NCBI RefSeq assembly: GCF_002251295.1
Contig: NZ_NPJA01000022.1
Coordinates: 82,853 to 146,852 of the forward strand
DNA from: Prevotella sp. P5-50
GTDB lineage: Bacteria > Bacteroidota > Bacteroidia > Bacteroidales > Bacteroidaceae
DNA: 64,000 nt
Reading direction: 5' to 3'
The notes below the pieces were generated by a model. The model was given only the letters and a program-made list of their open reading frames with translations, ran no database searches and was not told where the DNA came from. Positions 1-7,887 of the stretch are shown piece by piece; position 1 is the stretch's first letter, and every line of letters begins with the position of its first letter. The translations under genes were made by a program, and so were the position numbers.

Positions 1-558
1 TCCATTTGGGGCTGGGCATCGTGGAGTCGTGTGGTCAACCAGTGGGATGAGCACTATACGTTTATGGACGACAAGTATGATATGCAACTCTTGCGCAACC
101 TCATCAAGCGTCGCAAGATAAAGAAAGACTTCATCCGCACCTGTCAACTGCATCGCAGTTCGGGTGTTCCTCAGTTTGAAACCATCTTCTGGGCATCGAT
201 GTTGTTCAATTCCGGACTATCTGTCATGCCTGTGAAGAATATGATTAGCAACGTAGGGGCCACCGATGAGTCAGCCCACTATTCTGCTTTCAAGACGTTG
301 CCACGCGGTGTGCGTCGTCAGTTCACCATGAAGAGCCACGAGATAGAGTTTCCTTTGCGCCATCCCCACTATGTCATCGAGGATGTGACCTATAAGGAGC
401 GCATGTATCGCTATAATGCCTGGGGCCATCCATGGATCAAGATCGGTCGGTCTATCGAGGAACTGCTGCTCAACCTGCGCTATGGCAATTTCAAGCAGAT
501 CAGCAAGGCTGTCACCCGCCGCTTCCATATATTGACAGGCACCGACAAGGAGATTTGA
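1..558 (+). CDS. Glycosyltransferase, C-terminal part (5' end outside window)
   Basis: The reading frame is open from the first base and ends with TGA at 556-558, so only the last 185 codons are present. The first visible residues, SIWGWASWSRVVNQW, resemble the WGWA(S/T)W motif near the C-terminal half of GT2-like sugar transferases of Bacteroidetes that are often annotated as hemolytic protein HlpA-like. The rest is a basic, tryptophan- and tyrosine-containing tail with no membrane segment. Such enzymes move a nucleotide-activated sugar onto a surface glycan in the cytoplasm. The family call rests on one motif, so it is moderate. A strong hairpin terminator follows at 597-632. Confidence 0.55.
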   Translation, partial: SIWGWASWSRVVNQWDEHYTFMDDKYDMQLLRNLIKRRKIKKDFIRTCQLHRSSGVPQFETIFWASMLFNSGLSVMPVKNMISNVGATDESAHYSAFKTLPRGVRRQFTMKSHEIEFPLRHPHYVIEDVTYKERMYRYNAWGHPWIKIGRSIEELLLNLRYGNFKQISKAVTRRFHILTGTDKEI

Positions 559-596
559 CCGCTGAAGGCGGCATGTTTCCCTCGCTATACCATCAG

Positions 597-632
597 AAAA
601 GCGACAAGCAGAACCCTCTGTTTGTCGCTTTT
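597..632. terminator. Bidirectional hairpin terminator
   Basis: The sequence AAAAGCGACAA is followed after a short inner stem (CAGA-accc-TCTG) by TTGTCGCTTTT. A-tract and T-tract flank the stem on both strands. It lies between the converging glycosyltransferase (+) and GH5 gene (-) and can serve both. Confidence 0.75.
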
Positions 633-652
633 CCAATAATAGCGGTGTTTTA

Positions 653-1768
653 TCACTTCTCCATAAGCAGTTCTACAAGTGGGCGATCCTTGTAAGTATG
701 ACGTTTCTGATCCCAGAAACCAAAGTCGGCATCATAGCACCATGTGGCCCACGCAATATTATACTCTTTGAAGACAGACAGCATATCCTCCGTCCACCGA
801 TAGGCAAGATCGCGGTTAACAGGCTCATAAACGCCCCACTCTCCACAGAAGAGCTGTACACCGTATTTCTTTGCCACAGCAATAGCGTCACGAAAATCTT
901 GGCAGATGCGTTCTCTATCCCACACCTTGGTATATGGTTCGAATGTCGGACGCAAGTCGGCAGGAATAGCCTCATAGTCCTGTTGTGAGATAAGCTGTCC
1001 GGGATAGTTTACCTTTCCCTTATACTTTCCAATGGGAGTCCAGGGTGCGCCATAGTGTGTGAGCACCATTGGCTCATAATAGTGGAAAGAGAGTATGATA
1101 TTCTTATCACCCTCAGGAATACGCAGATATTTGAAAGTCCCCGTACCCTGCCACTTGTTTGAACCAACAACCAATGTGCGTTGTGGCTCGCGTTTGCGGA
1201 GAGCTTTATGTACTTTGAATATCAACTGATTCCATTGTTCATGGTCGTCAGCAACAGGTTCGTTCATAAACTCGTATGCCACGGCATCGTTGCTATAGGC
1301 TTTGAGCACGTCAGAGAGTTGATACCACATGTTGATAAAGTCCTGTTGCGCCTTATCAGAAGTGAATAGCACATTGGCATTTGCTTTTCCTTCGTTGACA
1401 GCATTGAAATGGTGGGTTCTAATGATATGTAGATCGACAATAGTGCGTAGGTGGTATTTGCCTGCCCAATCGAGTGCTTGGGTGAGAAGATGCCATGCTT
1501 CGGGCAGTTTGTTACCCGCTTCATCCCAAAACTGTTCTTCGTCAATAGGCAAACGTACAAAGTCGAAGCCCAGTTGCGCCAGTCGTGCGAAGTCGTCTTC
1601 TTGTATGTGGAGTCTGCGTGCAACGCCACGTTCATTACTTTGCGACAACCAGTGACTGACATTGGTGCCTCGTTTGATAGTGAAATTGTTGGTGCCTTCG
1701 GATGTAGCTGCTATTGCCGATAGGGTCATTGCTACGATAGCGATAGTGAAAAGTGCAATTCGTTTCAT
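653..1768 (-). CDS. Secreted glycoside hydrolase family 5 (cellulase/mannanase-type)
   Basis: A 371-residue protein with a clear N-terminal signal peptide (KR, hydrophobic core, cut near A20-A21). The single domain is a GH5 TIM barrel: GTNVSHWL near 34-41, the acid/base glutamate in FMNEP (E170), HYYEP around 229-233 and the nucleophile in CGEWG (E310). GH5 enzymes cleave beta-1,4-linked glucans, mannans or xyloglucans with retention; the subfamily and substrate cannot be told from this sequence. It is probably exported to the periplasm or the cell surface. It stands alone, not in a SusC/SusD locus. A TAATTTTG promoter box lies at 1807-1814, about 38 bases upstream. The family call is firm, the substrate is open. 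Confidence 0.88.
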   Translation of the reverse strand: MKRIALFTIAIVAMTLSAIAATSEGTNNFTIKRGTNVSHWLSQSNERGVARRLHIQEDDFARLAQLGFDFVRLPIDEEQFWDEAGNKLPEAWHLLTQALDWAGKYHLRTIVDLHIIRTHHFNAVNEGKANANVLFTSDKAQQDFINMWYQLSDVLKAYSNDAVAYEFMNEPVADDHEQWNQLIFKVHKALRKREPQRTLVVGSNKWQGTGTFKYLRIPEGDKNIILSFHYYEPMVLTHYGAPWTPIGKYKGKVNYPGQLISQQDYEAIPADLRPTFEPYTKVWDRERICQDFRDAIAVAKKYGVQLFCGEWGVYEPVNRDLAYRWTEDMLSVFKEYNIAWATWCYDADFGFWDQKRHTYKDRPLVELLMEK

Positions 1769-1806
1769 TTGTTAGTTATAATATGAAGTTAGTACTGGAT
1801 GGACTA

Positions 1807-1814
1807 CAAAATTA
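1807..1814 (-). promoter_or_regulatory. Promoter -7 box upstream of GH5 gene
   Basis: On the minus strand this reads TAATTTTG, a match to the Bacteroidetes TAnnTTTG box. No good TTTG -33 box is visible at the usual distance, so the promoter may be weak or activator-dependent. Confidence 0.4.
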
Positions 1815-1960
1815 CGAAAACAATTTGTAACAACACCACGAATTGCCATATTTTCTCTCGTCTTGCATTTCCCTACGTCCATTCCCCTACGTTTACAGCC
1901 ATTGTTGGAAGCGAAGATAACTCGCTTGCCTACTGAATATTAGACCATCACAGACGGCAC

Positions 1961-2048
1961 TTCCTTTAGCAAATTCATTGAATTTCCTCAGCAATTTCAT
2001 TGAATTCCCTCTGCAATTTCATTGAATTTCCTCTGCAAATTCATTGAG
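1961..2048. repeat. 22-bp tandem repeat, 4 units
   Basis: Four consecutive 22-base units of the type tttcctcagcaatttcattg+aa. Units start at 1961, 1983, 2005 and 2027. The core AAATTCATTGAATTT is nearly palindromic. Related arrays lie at 2185-2316 and 51046-51133. Confidence 0.85.
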
Positions 2049-2184
2049 ATTGCTATCACAACCATGTTGCGTTGCATCGGCACATGACTTCTATGACGCT
2101 GCAAAGTACCATTTGTCGCACACCTTCCAAACGTGCACAAACCACCAACAGACAATATATTGCACTATCAGAAACAATACTTGC

Positions 2185-2316
2185 GTGAGCAAAACAATTT
2201 GATTTACTCAGCAAAACAATTTGATTTACTCAGCAAAACAATTTGATTTACTCAGCAAAACAATTTGATTTGCTCAGCAAAACAATTTGATTTGCTCAGC
2301 AAAACAATTTGATTTG
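2185..2316. repeat. 22-bp tandem repeat, 6 units
   Basis: Six units of 22 bases, ctcagcaaaacaatttgatt followed by ta or tg, run without gaps from 2185. The first unit begins gtgagc instead of ctcagc. Units 2-3 are identical to each other and units 4-6 are identical to each other, which suggests recent local amplification. The array lies in the 653-bp gap between the GH5 gene and the membrane-protein gene at 2422. There are no spacers, so it is not a CRISPR array. Confidence 0.9.
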
Positions 2317-2347
2317 CAGAGAAAGAGCCTGTCAACAGAAAAACTAT

Positions 2348-2378
2348 GGACGCTGGATGGATATCTCATCCAACGTCC
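2348..2378 (-). terminator. Hairpin terminator after the surface-decoration operon
   Basis: GGACGCTGGATG pairs with CATCCAACGTCC around a 7-base loop, with one mismatch. It lies about 45 bases beyond the stop codon at 2422 and would end the long minus-strand operon. Confidence 0.6.
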
Positions 2379-2421
2379 GTAAGTATCGTATAGGTAGTTT
2401 TTTTCAGTACGGTCACACGTT

Positions 2422-3837
2422 TCAGAGCGTTGCATTGATGGGCGACAGGAGGAAATCTACCAGCTGCACACCATTATAGAGAAGGAGGTAGATCGACAAT
2501 ACTGCGGTCAATAGGCGAAGCACCTGACGCGGTGTGCCCTGCAACCGATGGAACAATGCGGCTGTTGCAAAAGGCACTACGAAGAGCCAATGGGGGGCCA
2601 TAATGAATATTTCGTTGATGCCGAAACCTAAAACGAGATGGATGCCCATGTCGAAAACAAAATATGATAGTGCCAACCACAACACTCTGTTGCGACGACC
2701 TACCCACAGTCCCACGATGAAAAGCAGTACGATGATGCCTTCAACCACATAGCTGATAGCCCAATCGTAGCGCACAAAGACGGGACGGAACACGAGCGTA
2801 TCGCCCAGAAAATGCTGCTGGTGGAACTGTATGGCCTCGCCAAAGAGGTTTTCATAGGCTGTTTTCAGTCGCGGAGTGGTGGTATCGGTCCAGCTCAAGA
2901 AGCCCACTTTCTTCATCGGCTTACCTGTTTTGGCTGCCTGACGCGCAAGCACCTGATTGCGCTTCTGCTGTTTTTCCTCGGCTTTCTGACGTTCATCTAC
3001 CGACAACGAAGCCATGAAACGCTGGCGTTCCTCTGCCTTTTTAGCCTTTGCGGCAGCCCGTTGCTGCTCTTTGGGCCATACGTAGGTGCGGTATTCCCAG
3101 CGCGAGAATCCCCATATCAATGCTGCCGGCAGCAGCACGCCAAGTAGCAAATGGCGCCAACGGAAGAACGAACGGCCATTGACCAATAGTGCCGAGAGGT
3201 AGGTCTTGATACCGTTGCTCAGCGTGACACCCGCTGTCACCACGAAAAGCAATGCGGTCTGCCACCACGACAGTTGTCGCCCGGCATGGATGCAACGGCC
3301 CGACACATAGACGGTGAGCAGCAGCAAGAACATCGAAATGGTGAAGTGGTCGGGCACAATGACCGACAACAGGATATATGCCATCGAGAAATAATACGCC
3401 GACAGCAGTGTGGCATCGCCCTTGGGCAAGAGGAAAAACTCGCGCATGATGCGATAGGTGAACAGATAGGAATAGAGCGAAGCTGCCACGAGTGGCAGTG
3501 CTACGACATATTGCACACAGTTGACACCCGTCAATGCACTCAACATAGCATTGATGAGGAACAGGGGCCAGATGAAAAATGCCAATAGCGGATGACGATA
3601 GACATTATAGACGGTGCCCCAATCGGTAACGCCAAGATAGGTCAAGGGGTCGTAGCCGGAGAGATGGAACTCGCGCATAAAGACTTTCCAATAGGGTCCG
3701 AAGCCTTCTTGCATAAACAGCGGGGAGAGTCGCGCAATAAACAAGCCGTTGAGTGCCACTATCACCAGCAGGACGATGAGTGCCATCCAGCGCTCTTCCT
3801 TACGAATCTTGAAAATGTCGTTGAATATACTTATCAT
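2422..3837 (-). CDS. Polytopic membrane protein, paralogue of the next gene
   Basis: A 471-residue protein with about nine to ten hydrophobic segments and a long, highly charged, Lys/Glu/Gln-rich middle section (about 255-315) that looks like a soluble coiled region. It aligns along its whole length with the gene at 3875-5239: both have YRHPLL or LRHPLL after the first segments, PDHF, an AGVTL(S/T)NG motif, an FQWR- or FRWR-like patch, WTD, a QFH(E/Q)(T/Q)H motif and GF(G/A)INE(I/V) near the end. It may be the family called DUF6080 in Bacteroidetes, and the layout recalls GT-C-type glycosyltransferases, but no catalytic motif can be proven. It is last in the operon, with a 37-base gap to its paralogue. 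Confidence 0.6.
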   Translation of the reverse strand: MISIFNDIFKIRKEERWMALIVLLVIVALNGLFIARLSPLFMQEGFGPYWKVFMREFHLSGYDPLTYLGVTDWGTVYNVYRHPLLAFFIWPLFLINAMLSALTGVNCVQYVVALPLVAASLYSYLFTYRIMREFFLLPKGDATLLSAYYFSMAYILLSVIVPDHFTISMFLLLLTVYVSGRCIHAGRQLSWWQTALLFVVTAGVTLSNGIKTYLSALLVNGRSFFRWRHLLLGVLLPAALIWGFSRWEYRTYVWPKEQQRAAAKAKKAEERQRFMASLSVDERQKAEEKQQKRNQVLARQAAKTGKPMKKVGFLSWTDTTTPRLKTAYENLFGEAIQFHQQHFLGDTLVFRPVFVRYDWAISYVVEGIIVLLFIVGLWVGRRNRVLWLALSYFVFDMGIHLVLGFGINEIFIMAPHWLFVVPFATAALFHRLQGTPRQVLRLLTAVLSIYLLLYNGVQLVDFLLSPINATL

Positions 3838-3874
3838 ACCAAATTTTTATTTTGTTGCTTGAGAAATCATACAC

Positions 3875-5239
3875 TTATTCATACCAGAAGGCGGTAGATA
3901 CGATGGGCTGCTGCATCCAGTCGAAAAGGAGAGCGAGGTTGTGGCTCACCAAATAGACCATCAGTGCCAACGTGACGCCACGTAGCGCCAACAGCCACCG
4001 ACCGTGAGCTCGCACAAAGAGAAACGACAGGGCGATAGGTACCACATAAAGCCAATGGGCTGCCATGATATACACTTCGTTGATGGCGAAGCCCAAGCCG
4101 AGGTGCATCAGTGCATCGGGCACGATGCCCAACAGGCACATCCATAGCAAATGGTGGTGACGTCCCATCCAGATACCTGCCACAAAGAGCAAAAGCAGAA
4201 GCAGTGAAACGGCATAGCGCCACACCGACTGATAGGACAGCAATACCGGGCGATAACTCGTCAGCACATCGTCGAGCACGTGAGTTTCGTGGAACTGGAT
4301 GGATTCGCCCCAGAGGTTTTCGGTCATCGTGTCCCATCGGGAGGTCGAGATATCGGTCCATCGGAGCAGTCCGCCCTGTCCCAGCGCCTTGCCTTTATGG
4401 ATGACCCATGGCGCATGCTTATAGCGTTGATGGTTCTGGCGTGCTTTCGCCATCATCTCTGCCTTGTGTTCTTCGAAGTAGCGCTGCTGTTCCTGCTGTT
4501 TCGGATAAACATAGATTCGCTCCTCCAGCATGCCTGCTCCAACCATCAATGCCGATGGAACGACCACCGCCAAAAGGAAGTAACGCCACTGGAAGAAGCG
4601 ACGCCCACGGGCTATCCATTCGGCGGCAAACACCTTGACACCATTGGTCAGTGTCACACCGGCGGTTGCTATAAAGAGCAGAGCGGTCTGCCAGGTTTTC
4701 AGCACACGGCCTTTCTGAGCTGCACCGCCTATCAAATAGATGGAAAGTAGGATGAGACAGAGCGACAAACTGAAATGGTCGGGCACGAAAAACGTGACCT
4801 GGATGTAGGCAAAACTAAAGAACAACAGGGTCAGCAGGGCGGCATCTTCGGCTACGACACCCACCAGTCGGTGGATGATGCGATAGAGCAACCATGCCGA
4901 CACACAGCCGCTAAACCATACGATCATGGCGGATATATAGAGTGCGGCATTGAAGCCGAACAGCGACATGCCAACCTCGTTGACCGAAGCGGGCAATGCC
5001 ATGAGATAGGGTAACAGCGGATGGCGCAACACATCATATTTCATGCCCCACTCGGTGAGTATCGCATAGTTGTTGGGATCAAAGCCAGAGACATGGAAGA
5101 GATACGACAAGCGCTTGGCATAGTCGGCGGCAACAACGGAAAACACCGCATCATACTTCATCACCATCAGCACGTTGAGCACCAACAGCAGCACGGCAAC
5201 AACCGTCACCAGCATCTTTTCCACCTGTTTTTCTCTCAT
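3875..5239 (-). CDS. Polytopic membrane protein, paralogue of the previous gene
   Basis: A 454-residue membrane protein with about ten hydrophobic segments and a charged Gln/Glu/Lys-rich soluble stretch near 245-290. It shares the motifs listed for the neighbour at 2422 (LRHPLLPY, FFVPDHFSL, TAGVTLTNG, ESIQFHETH, GFAINEVYIM), so the two arose by tandem duplication. Its start codon overlaps the stop of the HAD phosphatase gene (ATGA at 5236-5239), which implies translational coupling. The position after two acyltransferases and a phosphoethanolamine-type transferase suggests a role in building or moving a surface glycolipid. That role is inferred from context only. Confidence 0.6.
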   Translation of the reverse strand: MREKQVEKMLVTVVAVLLLVLNVLMVMKYDAVFSVVAADYAKRLSYLFHVSGFDPNNYAILTEWGMKYDVLRHPLLPYLMALPASVNEVGMSLFGFNAALYISAMIVWFSGCVSAWLLYRIIHRLVGVVAEDAALLTLLFFSFAYIQVTFFVPDHFSLSLCLILLSIYLIGGAAQKGRVLKTWQTALLFIATAGVTLTNGVKVFAAEWIARGRRFFQWRYFLLAVVVPSALMVGAGMLEERIYVYPKQQEQQRYFEEHKAEMMAKARQNHQRYKHAPWVIHKGKALGQGGLLRWTDISTSRWDTMTENLWGESIQFHETHVLDDVLTSYRPVLLSYQSVWRYAVSLLLLLLFVAGIWMGRHHHLLWMCLLGIVPDALMHLGLGFAINEVYIMAAHWLYVVPIALSFLFVRAHGRWLLALRGVTLALMVYLVSHNLALLFDWMQQPIVSTAFWYE

Positions 5240-5820
5240 ACTCGAAATGGTTTATAATGAGCCTCATCGGCAAAAGCAAGCATCTCACGGTCGCCACGGC
5301 TATCACCATAGGCGGTCAGGCGATATTGCTGGCGGTCGGGAAAGCGTTGCAACAGGCGGCGCACCTTCTCACTGCCATAGCAATTAGGGGTGAGAAAGCG
5401 ACCGGTCAACCTGTCATGAGCCACCTCAACCTGTGTGCCGAGCACACAAACATGGGGGAAAAACGGCTGCACCCAGTTGTCGATAGAGGCACTGACGATG
5501 ACCACCTGGCGGTCGGCATCGCAATCGCGTTGCAGCGATGCCATACCCTTTTCGCGCAGTATCGTGCGGTTGTCGGCAGCAAACTGCCGACAATGGCGGT
5601 CAAACTCCTGAAGCGTCATGCCTCGGAAGAAATGGGCAAACACCTTTTGCTTCGCTTTGTAGTTGGGATAACAGTGCAGTTTCATCAGCACCAACAAGGG
5701 CGAATAACACAGAAATCCCCACAGCATTGCCCATCGCCCATGCACATAACGGATGAAATCCAATAGCGAATCGCTCTTGGTCAGCGTTCCGTCGAAATCA
5801 TATACCACTACTTCTTTCAT
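5236..5820 (-). CDS. HAD-IB family phosphatase (SerB-like)
   Basis: The protein is 194 residues when started at the ATG at 5820. That start is preferred because the HAD motif DFDGTLT (nucleophile D8, D10) then sits right at the N-terminus and because the ATG overlaps the upstream stop (ATGA). A longer frame upstream only reads through the acyltransferase gene. Motif II is VIVSAS near 110, and motif IV is GDSRGDREML near 174-183. HAD-IB enzymes remove phosphate from small molecules such as phosphoserine or phospholipid head groups; a hydrophobic patch near 30-45 could touch the membrane. The substrate is unknown. In this operon it may act on a lipid or glycan intermediate. Confidence 0.75.
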   Translation of the reverse strand: MKEVVVYDFDGTLTKSDSLLDFIRYVHGRWAMLWGFLCYSPLLVLMKLHCYPNYKAKQKVFAHFFRGMTLQEFDRHCRQFAADNRTILREKGMASLQRDCDADRQVVIVSASIDNWVQPFFPHVCVLGTQVEVAHDRLTGRFLTPNCYGSEKVRRLLQRFPDRQQYRLTAYGDSRGDREMLAFADEAHYKPFRV

Positions 5821-6803
5821 AGCCATTGCAACAGTCGTTTCACAAATTGATGGAGCAACCACGCCAAGGGGATGGTCAGCACGATGGTCAACAGCGACGT
5901 GGGCCAGTAACCCAGATGGTAGGGACTGAGCCAAGCCATCACAAAGTGGTTGTGGATGAGATATGCCTCCAGACTCAATCCGCCGAAGAAAGCCCAGAAA
6001 CGGTTGACGCGTTGGGGCAGTCGGCGAAATATTCTATTGAGCAACAGAATGGCTGTCAGCGTCAAAGGGATATAAATCATGCGCTCTACGAAAAGTGGGA
6101 AACGCCCGTGAGATACCTGTTCGAGATAGATGCACGATGCGAAACATGCCACAAAGGTGATCAGGGCAAGCCATACGGCAGCACCGTCGATGCGCACTTC
6201 ACGACGTACCATTTCACCGAAATTGATGCCAAGAAAGAAGATGGGCACGCGGCTCCAGAAGATTTCCAGATGTCCCACAGCATGGTGGACGGGTATGATC
6301 CACTGCACCATGACACACCACAACACCATCAATACCACCGACCAACGATAGATGGGGTGCTTGGTGATGAGTTTCATATAAGGTGGTGCCCAGAGATAAA
6401 GCATCATGATGGCGGGAATATACCAAAAAGTCAGCTCGTCGTGAAGCCAGAAATTCCAGTTGATGGTGATATTGCCTATCAGATCGATGATACTCCCGGT
6501 TTGCGGATTGAAGCGTGGAATATAGTAGAGCGATGCCATGATGAGCCACGCAGGCAAGATGCGCAACAGGCGACGACGATAGAAACTCCAGGTGGAAGGT
6601 TGCTTCACCCAGGAGAACCAAAGGCCTATGCCACTAAGAAAGAGAAATATATCGACGCCGATATTGCCACAGCGACGGAGGCCAAAAAACAAATCGGTGC
6701 GGGGTAATCCCACATGGAAAAGGATGATGAAGAGCATGGCGGCTCCCATCAGTTCGCCTCGAAAACGGCTGATATTTGCCAGTTCGATGTCCTTGGTACG
6801 CAT
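5817..6803 (-). CDS. Membrane acyltransferase (acyltransferase 3 family)
   Basis: A 328-residue integral membrane protein of the Acyl_transf_3 (OatA/NodX-like) family. Visible marks are RFRGELMG near the N-terminus, a FHVG histidine in the first membrane segment, GNIGVDIFLFLSGIGLW (the typical GVDxFFxLSG motif), RRRLLRILPAW and about ten membrane segments. These enzymes transfer acetyl or other acyl groups from the cytoplasm to extracytoplasmic sugars. It lies 1 base after the next acyltransferase gene, and its stop overlaps the HAD gene start. The acceptor is unknown, possibly lipopolysaccharide or capsule. Confidence 0.85.
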   Translation of the reverse strand: MRTKDIELANISRFRGELMGAAMLFIILFHVGLPRTDLFFGLRRCGNIGVDIFLFLSGIGLWFSWVKQPSTWSFYRRRLLRILPAWLIMASLYYIPRFNPQTGSIIDLIGNITINWNFWLHDELTFWYIPAIMMLYLWAPPYMKLITKHPIYRWSVVLMVLWCVMVQWIIPVHHAVGHLEIFWSRVPIFFLGINFGEMVRREVRIDGAAVWLALITFVACFASCIYLEQVSHGRFPLFVERMIYIPLTLTAILLLNRIFRRLPQRVNRFWAFFGGLSLEAYLIHNHFVMAWLSPYHLGYWPTSLLTIVLTIPLAWLLHQFVKRLLQWL

Positions 6804-6804
6804 A

Positions 6805-7887
6805 CTATTTATCGCTTTGGGGTTGTGGTATCTGGTCTATCAATAGTCGCACCGCCCACGAAGCACCGATGACCACTACGACATAGAGCATCAGTCCGTC
6901 GTAAAGGTCGCCTCGCCATGCCACGGTGATAAAGAGTTTGCGAATGATGGGGTGTGCCACAAACATGGCGGCTGACAGACCACCAAACCATGCCAACACA
7001 TGGCCTGCACCTGCAGGTATGCTCTTGACAAATGCCACACTACCCACAATGGCAATAACAGGAACCCACAGCCATGTCTGGAAGGTGTAGCTCATGACAA
7101 AAAGCAATATCAGCGACACCAGCAATATCACAGTCCAGACACCGCGTCCCCATAGGGGCATCGCCTTGCGCCACTGCTCATAGCGTGCCCAGAGGATGCC
7201 CATGCCGAAGGGCACCATGCCGCCAATGAAGTTATAGCGCAGTCGATTGAGGGTCTCGCCCTCTGGGTCGCATACCATTTGAAGAATCCAGCAGACTGCC
7301 ATCAGCGCTACGGTCCATCCGTAATGGCGGCGATAGAGCAGGAAACGATAGACGATATAGAGTTCTATCATCAGTCCGAAGAACCAATAGATGCCGGGCC
7401 AGATGATTTTATCGGGTGTGGGCAACACATTGATATACATCACCAACTGTGCCACTACATGATTCCAATGGAAGTGGAAACGCCCCGGAGTGACGGCATC
7501 GACCATGAGAAAGATGGTGAAACCCACGATGAGCATGCGCAAGAGTTTGAGATAATGGTAGCGCACAAACGACAAGCGGCGATCCAATGAATCGGCAGGG
7601 GCACTGCCACGCTCGTATTTCATCACCAGTCCGAAACCGCTGAGAAAGAGGAATACGGGTACACCGTAATGGCCAAAATACGAGAAAAGATGGGCAGGAA
7701 GCAGACTGTCGGGACTGGACAGCGCTTGCATCAGGCGGTCATTATTAGAGGTGAAAAACTGATACTCATTCTCCTTGACTATCGATCCCACGAAGTGACA
7801 ATAGTTATGGAGCACGATGGCGATGATGGCGAGACCGCGCAAGGCGGCGCATTCGGTGCGCGTAAGGAGCGTAGGAGTGGTTTTCAT
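6805..7887 (-). CDS. Membrane acyltransferase (acyltransferase 3 family)
   Basis: A 360-residue relative of the neighbouring acyltransferase, not a close copy of it. It has ECAALRGLAIIAIVLHNYCH (family histidine in segment 1), a GVPVFLFLSGFGLVM motif, then YLKLLRML and roughly ten hydrophobic segments. It is expected to acylate an extracytoplasmic sugar or lipid. The start codon shares a base with the stop of the upstream transferase gene (TGATG on the minus strand), so the two are translated together. Two different acyltransferases in one operon suggest two acyl modifications of one surface molecule; this is inference. Confidence 0.85.
   Translation of the reverse strand: MKTTPTLLTRTECAALRGLAIIAIVLHNYCHFVGSIVKENEYQFFTSNNDRLMQALSSPDSLLPAHLFSYFGHYGVPVFLFLSGFGLVMKYERGSAPADSLDRRLSFVRYHYLKLLRMLIVGFTIFLMVDAVTPGRFHFHWNHVVAQLVMYINVLPTPDKIIWPGIYWFFGLMIELYIVYRFLLYRRHYGWTVALMAVCWILQMVCDPEGETLNRLRYNFIGGMVPFGMGILWARYEQWRKAMPLWGRGVWTVILLVSLILLFVMSYTFQTWLWVPVIAIVGSVAFVKSIPAGAGHVLAWFGGLSAAMFVAHPIIRKLFITVAWRGDLYDGLMLYVVVVIGASWAVRLLIDQIPQPQSDK

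Noticed and set aside
2185..2316. Possible CRISPR array
   Set aside because: Units follow each other without spacers, and no cas genes are near. The same holds for the 23-bp and 33-bp arrays.
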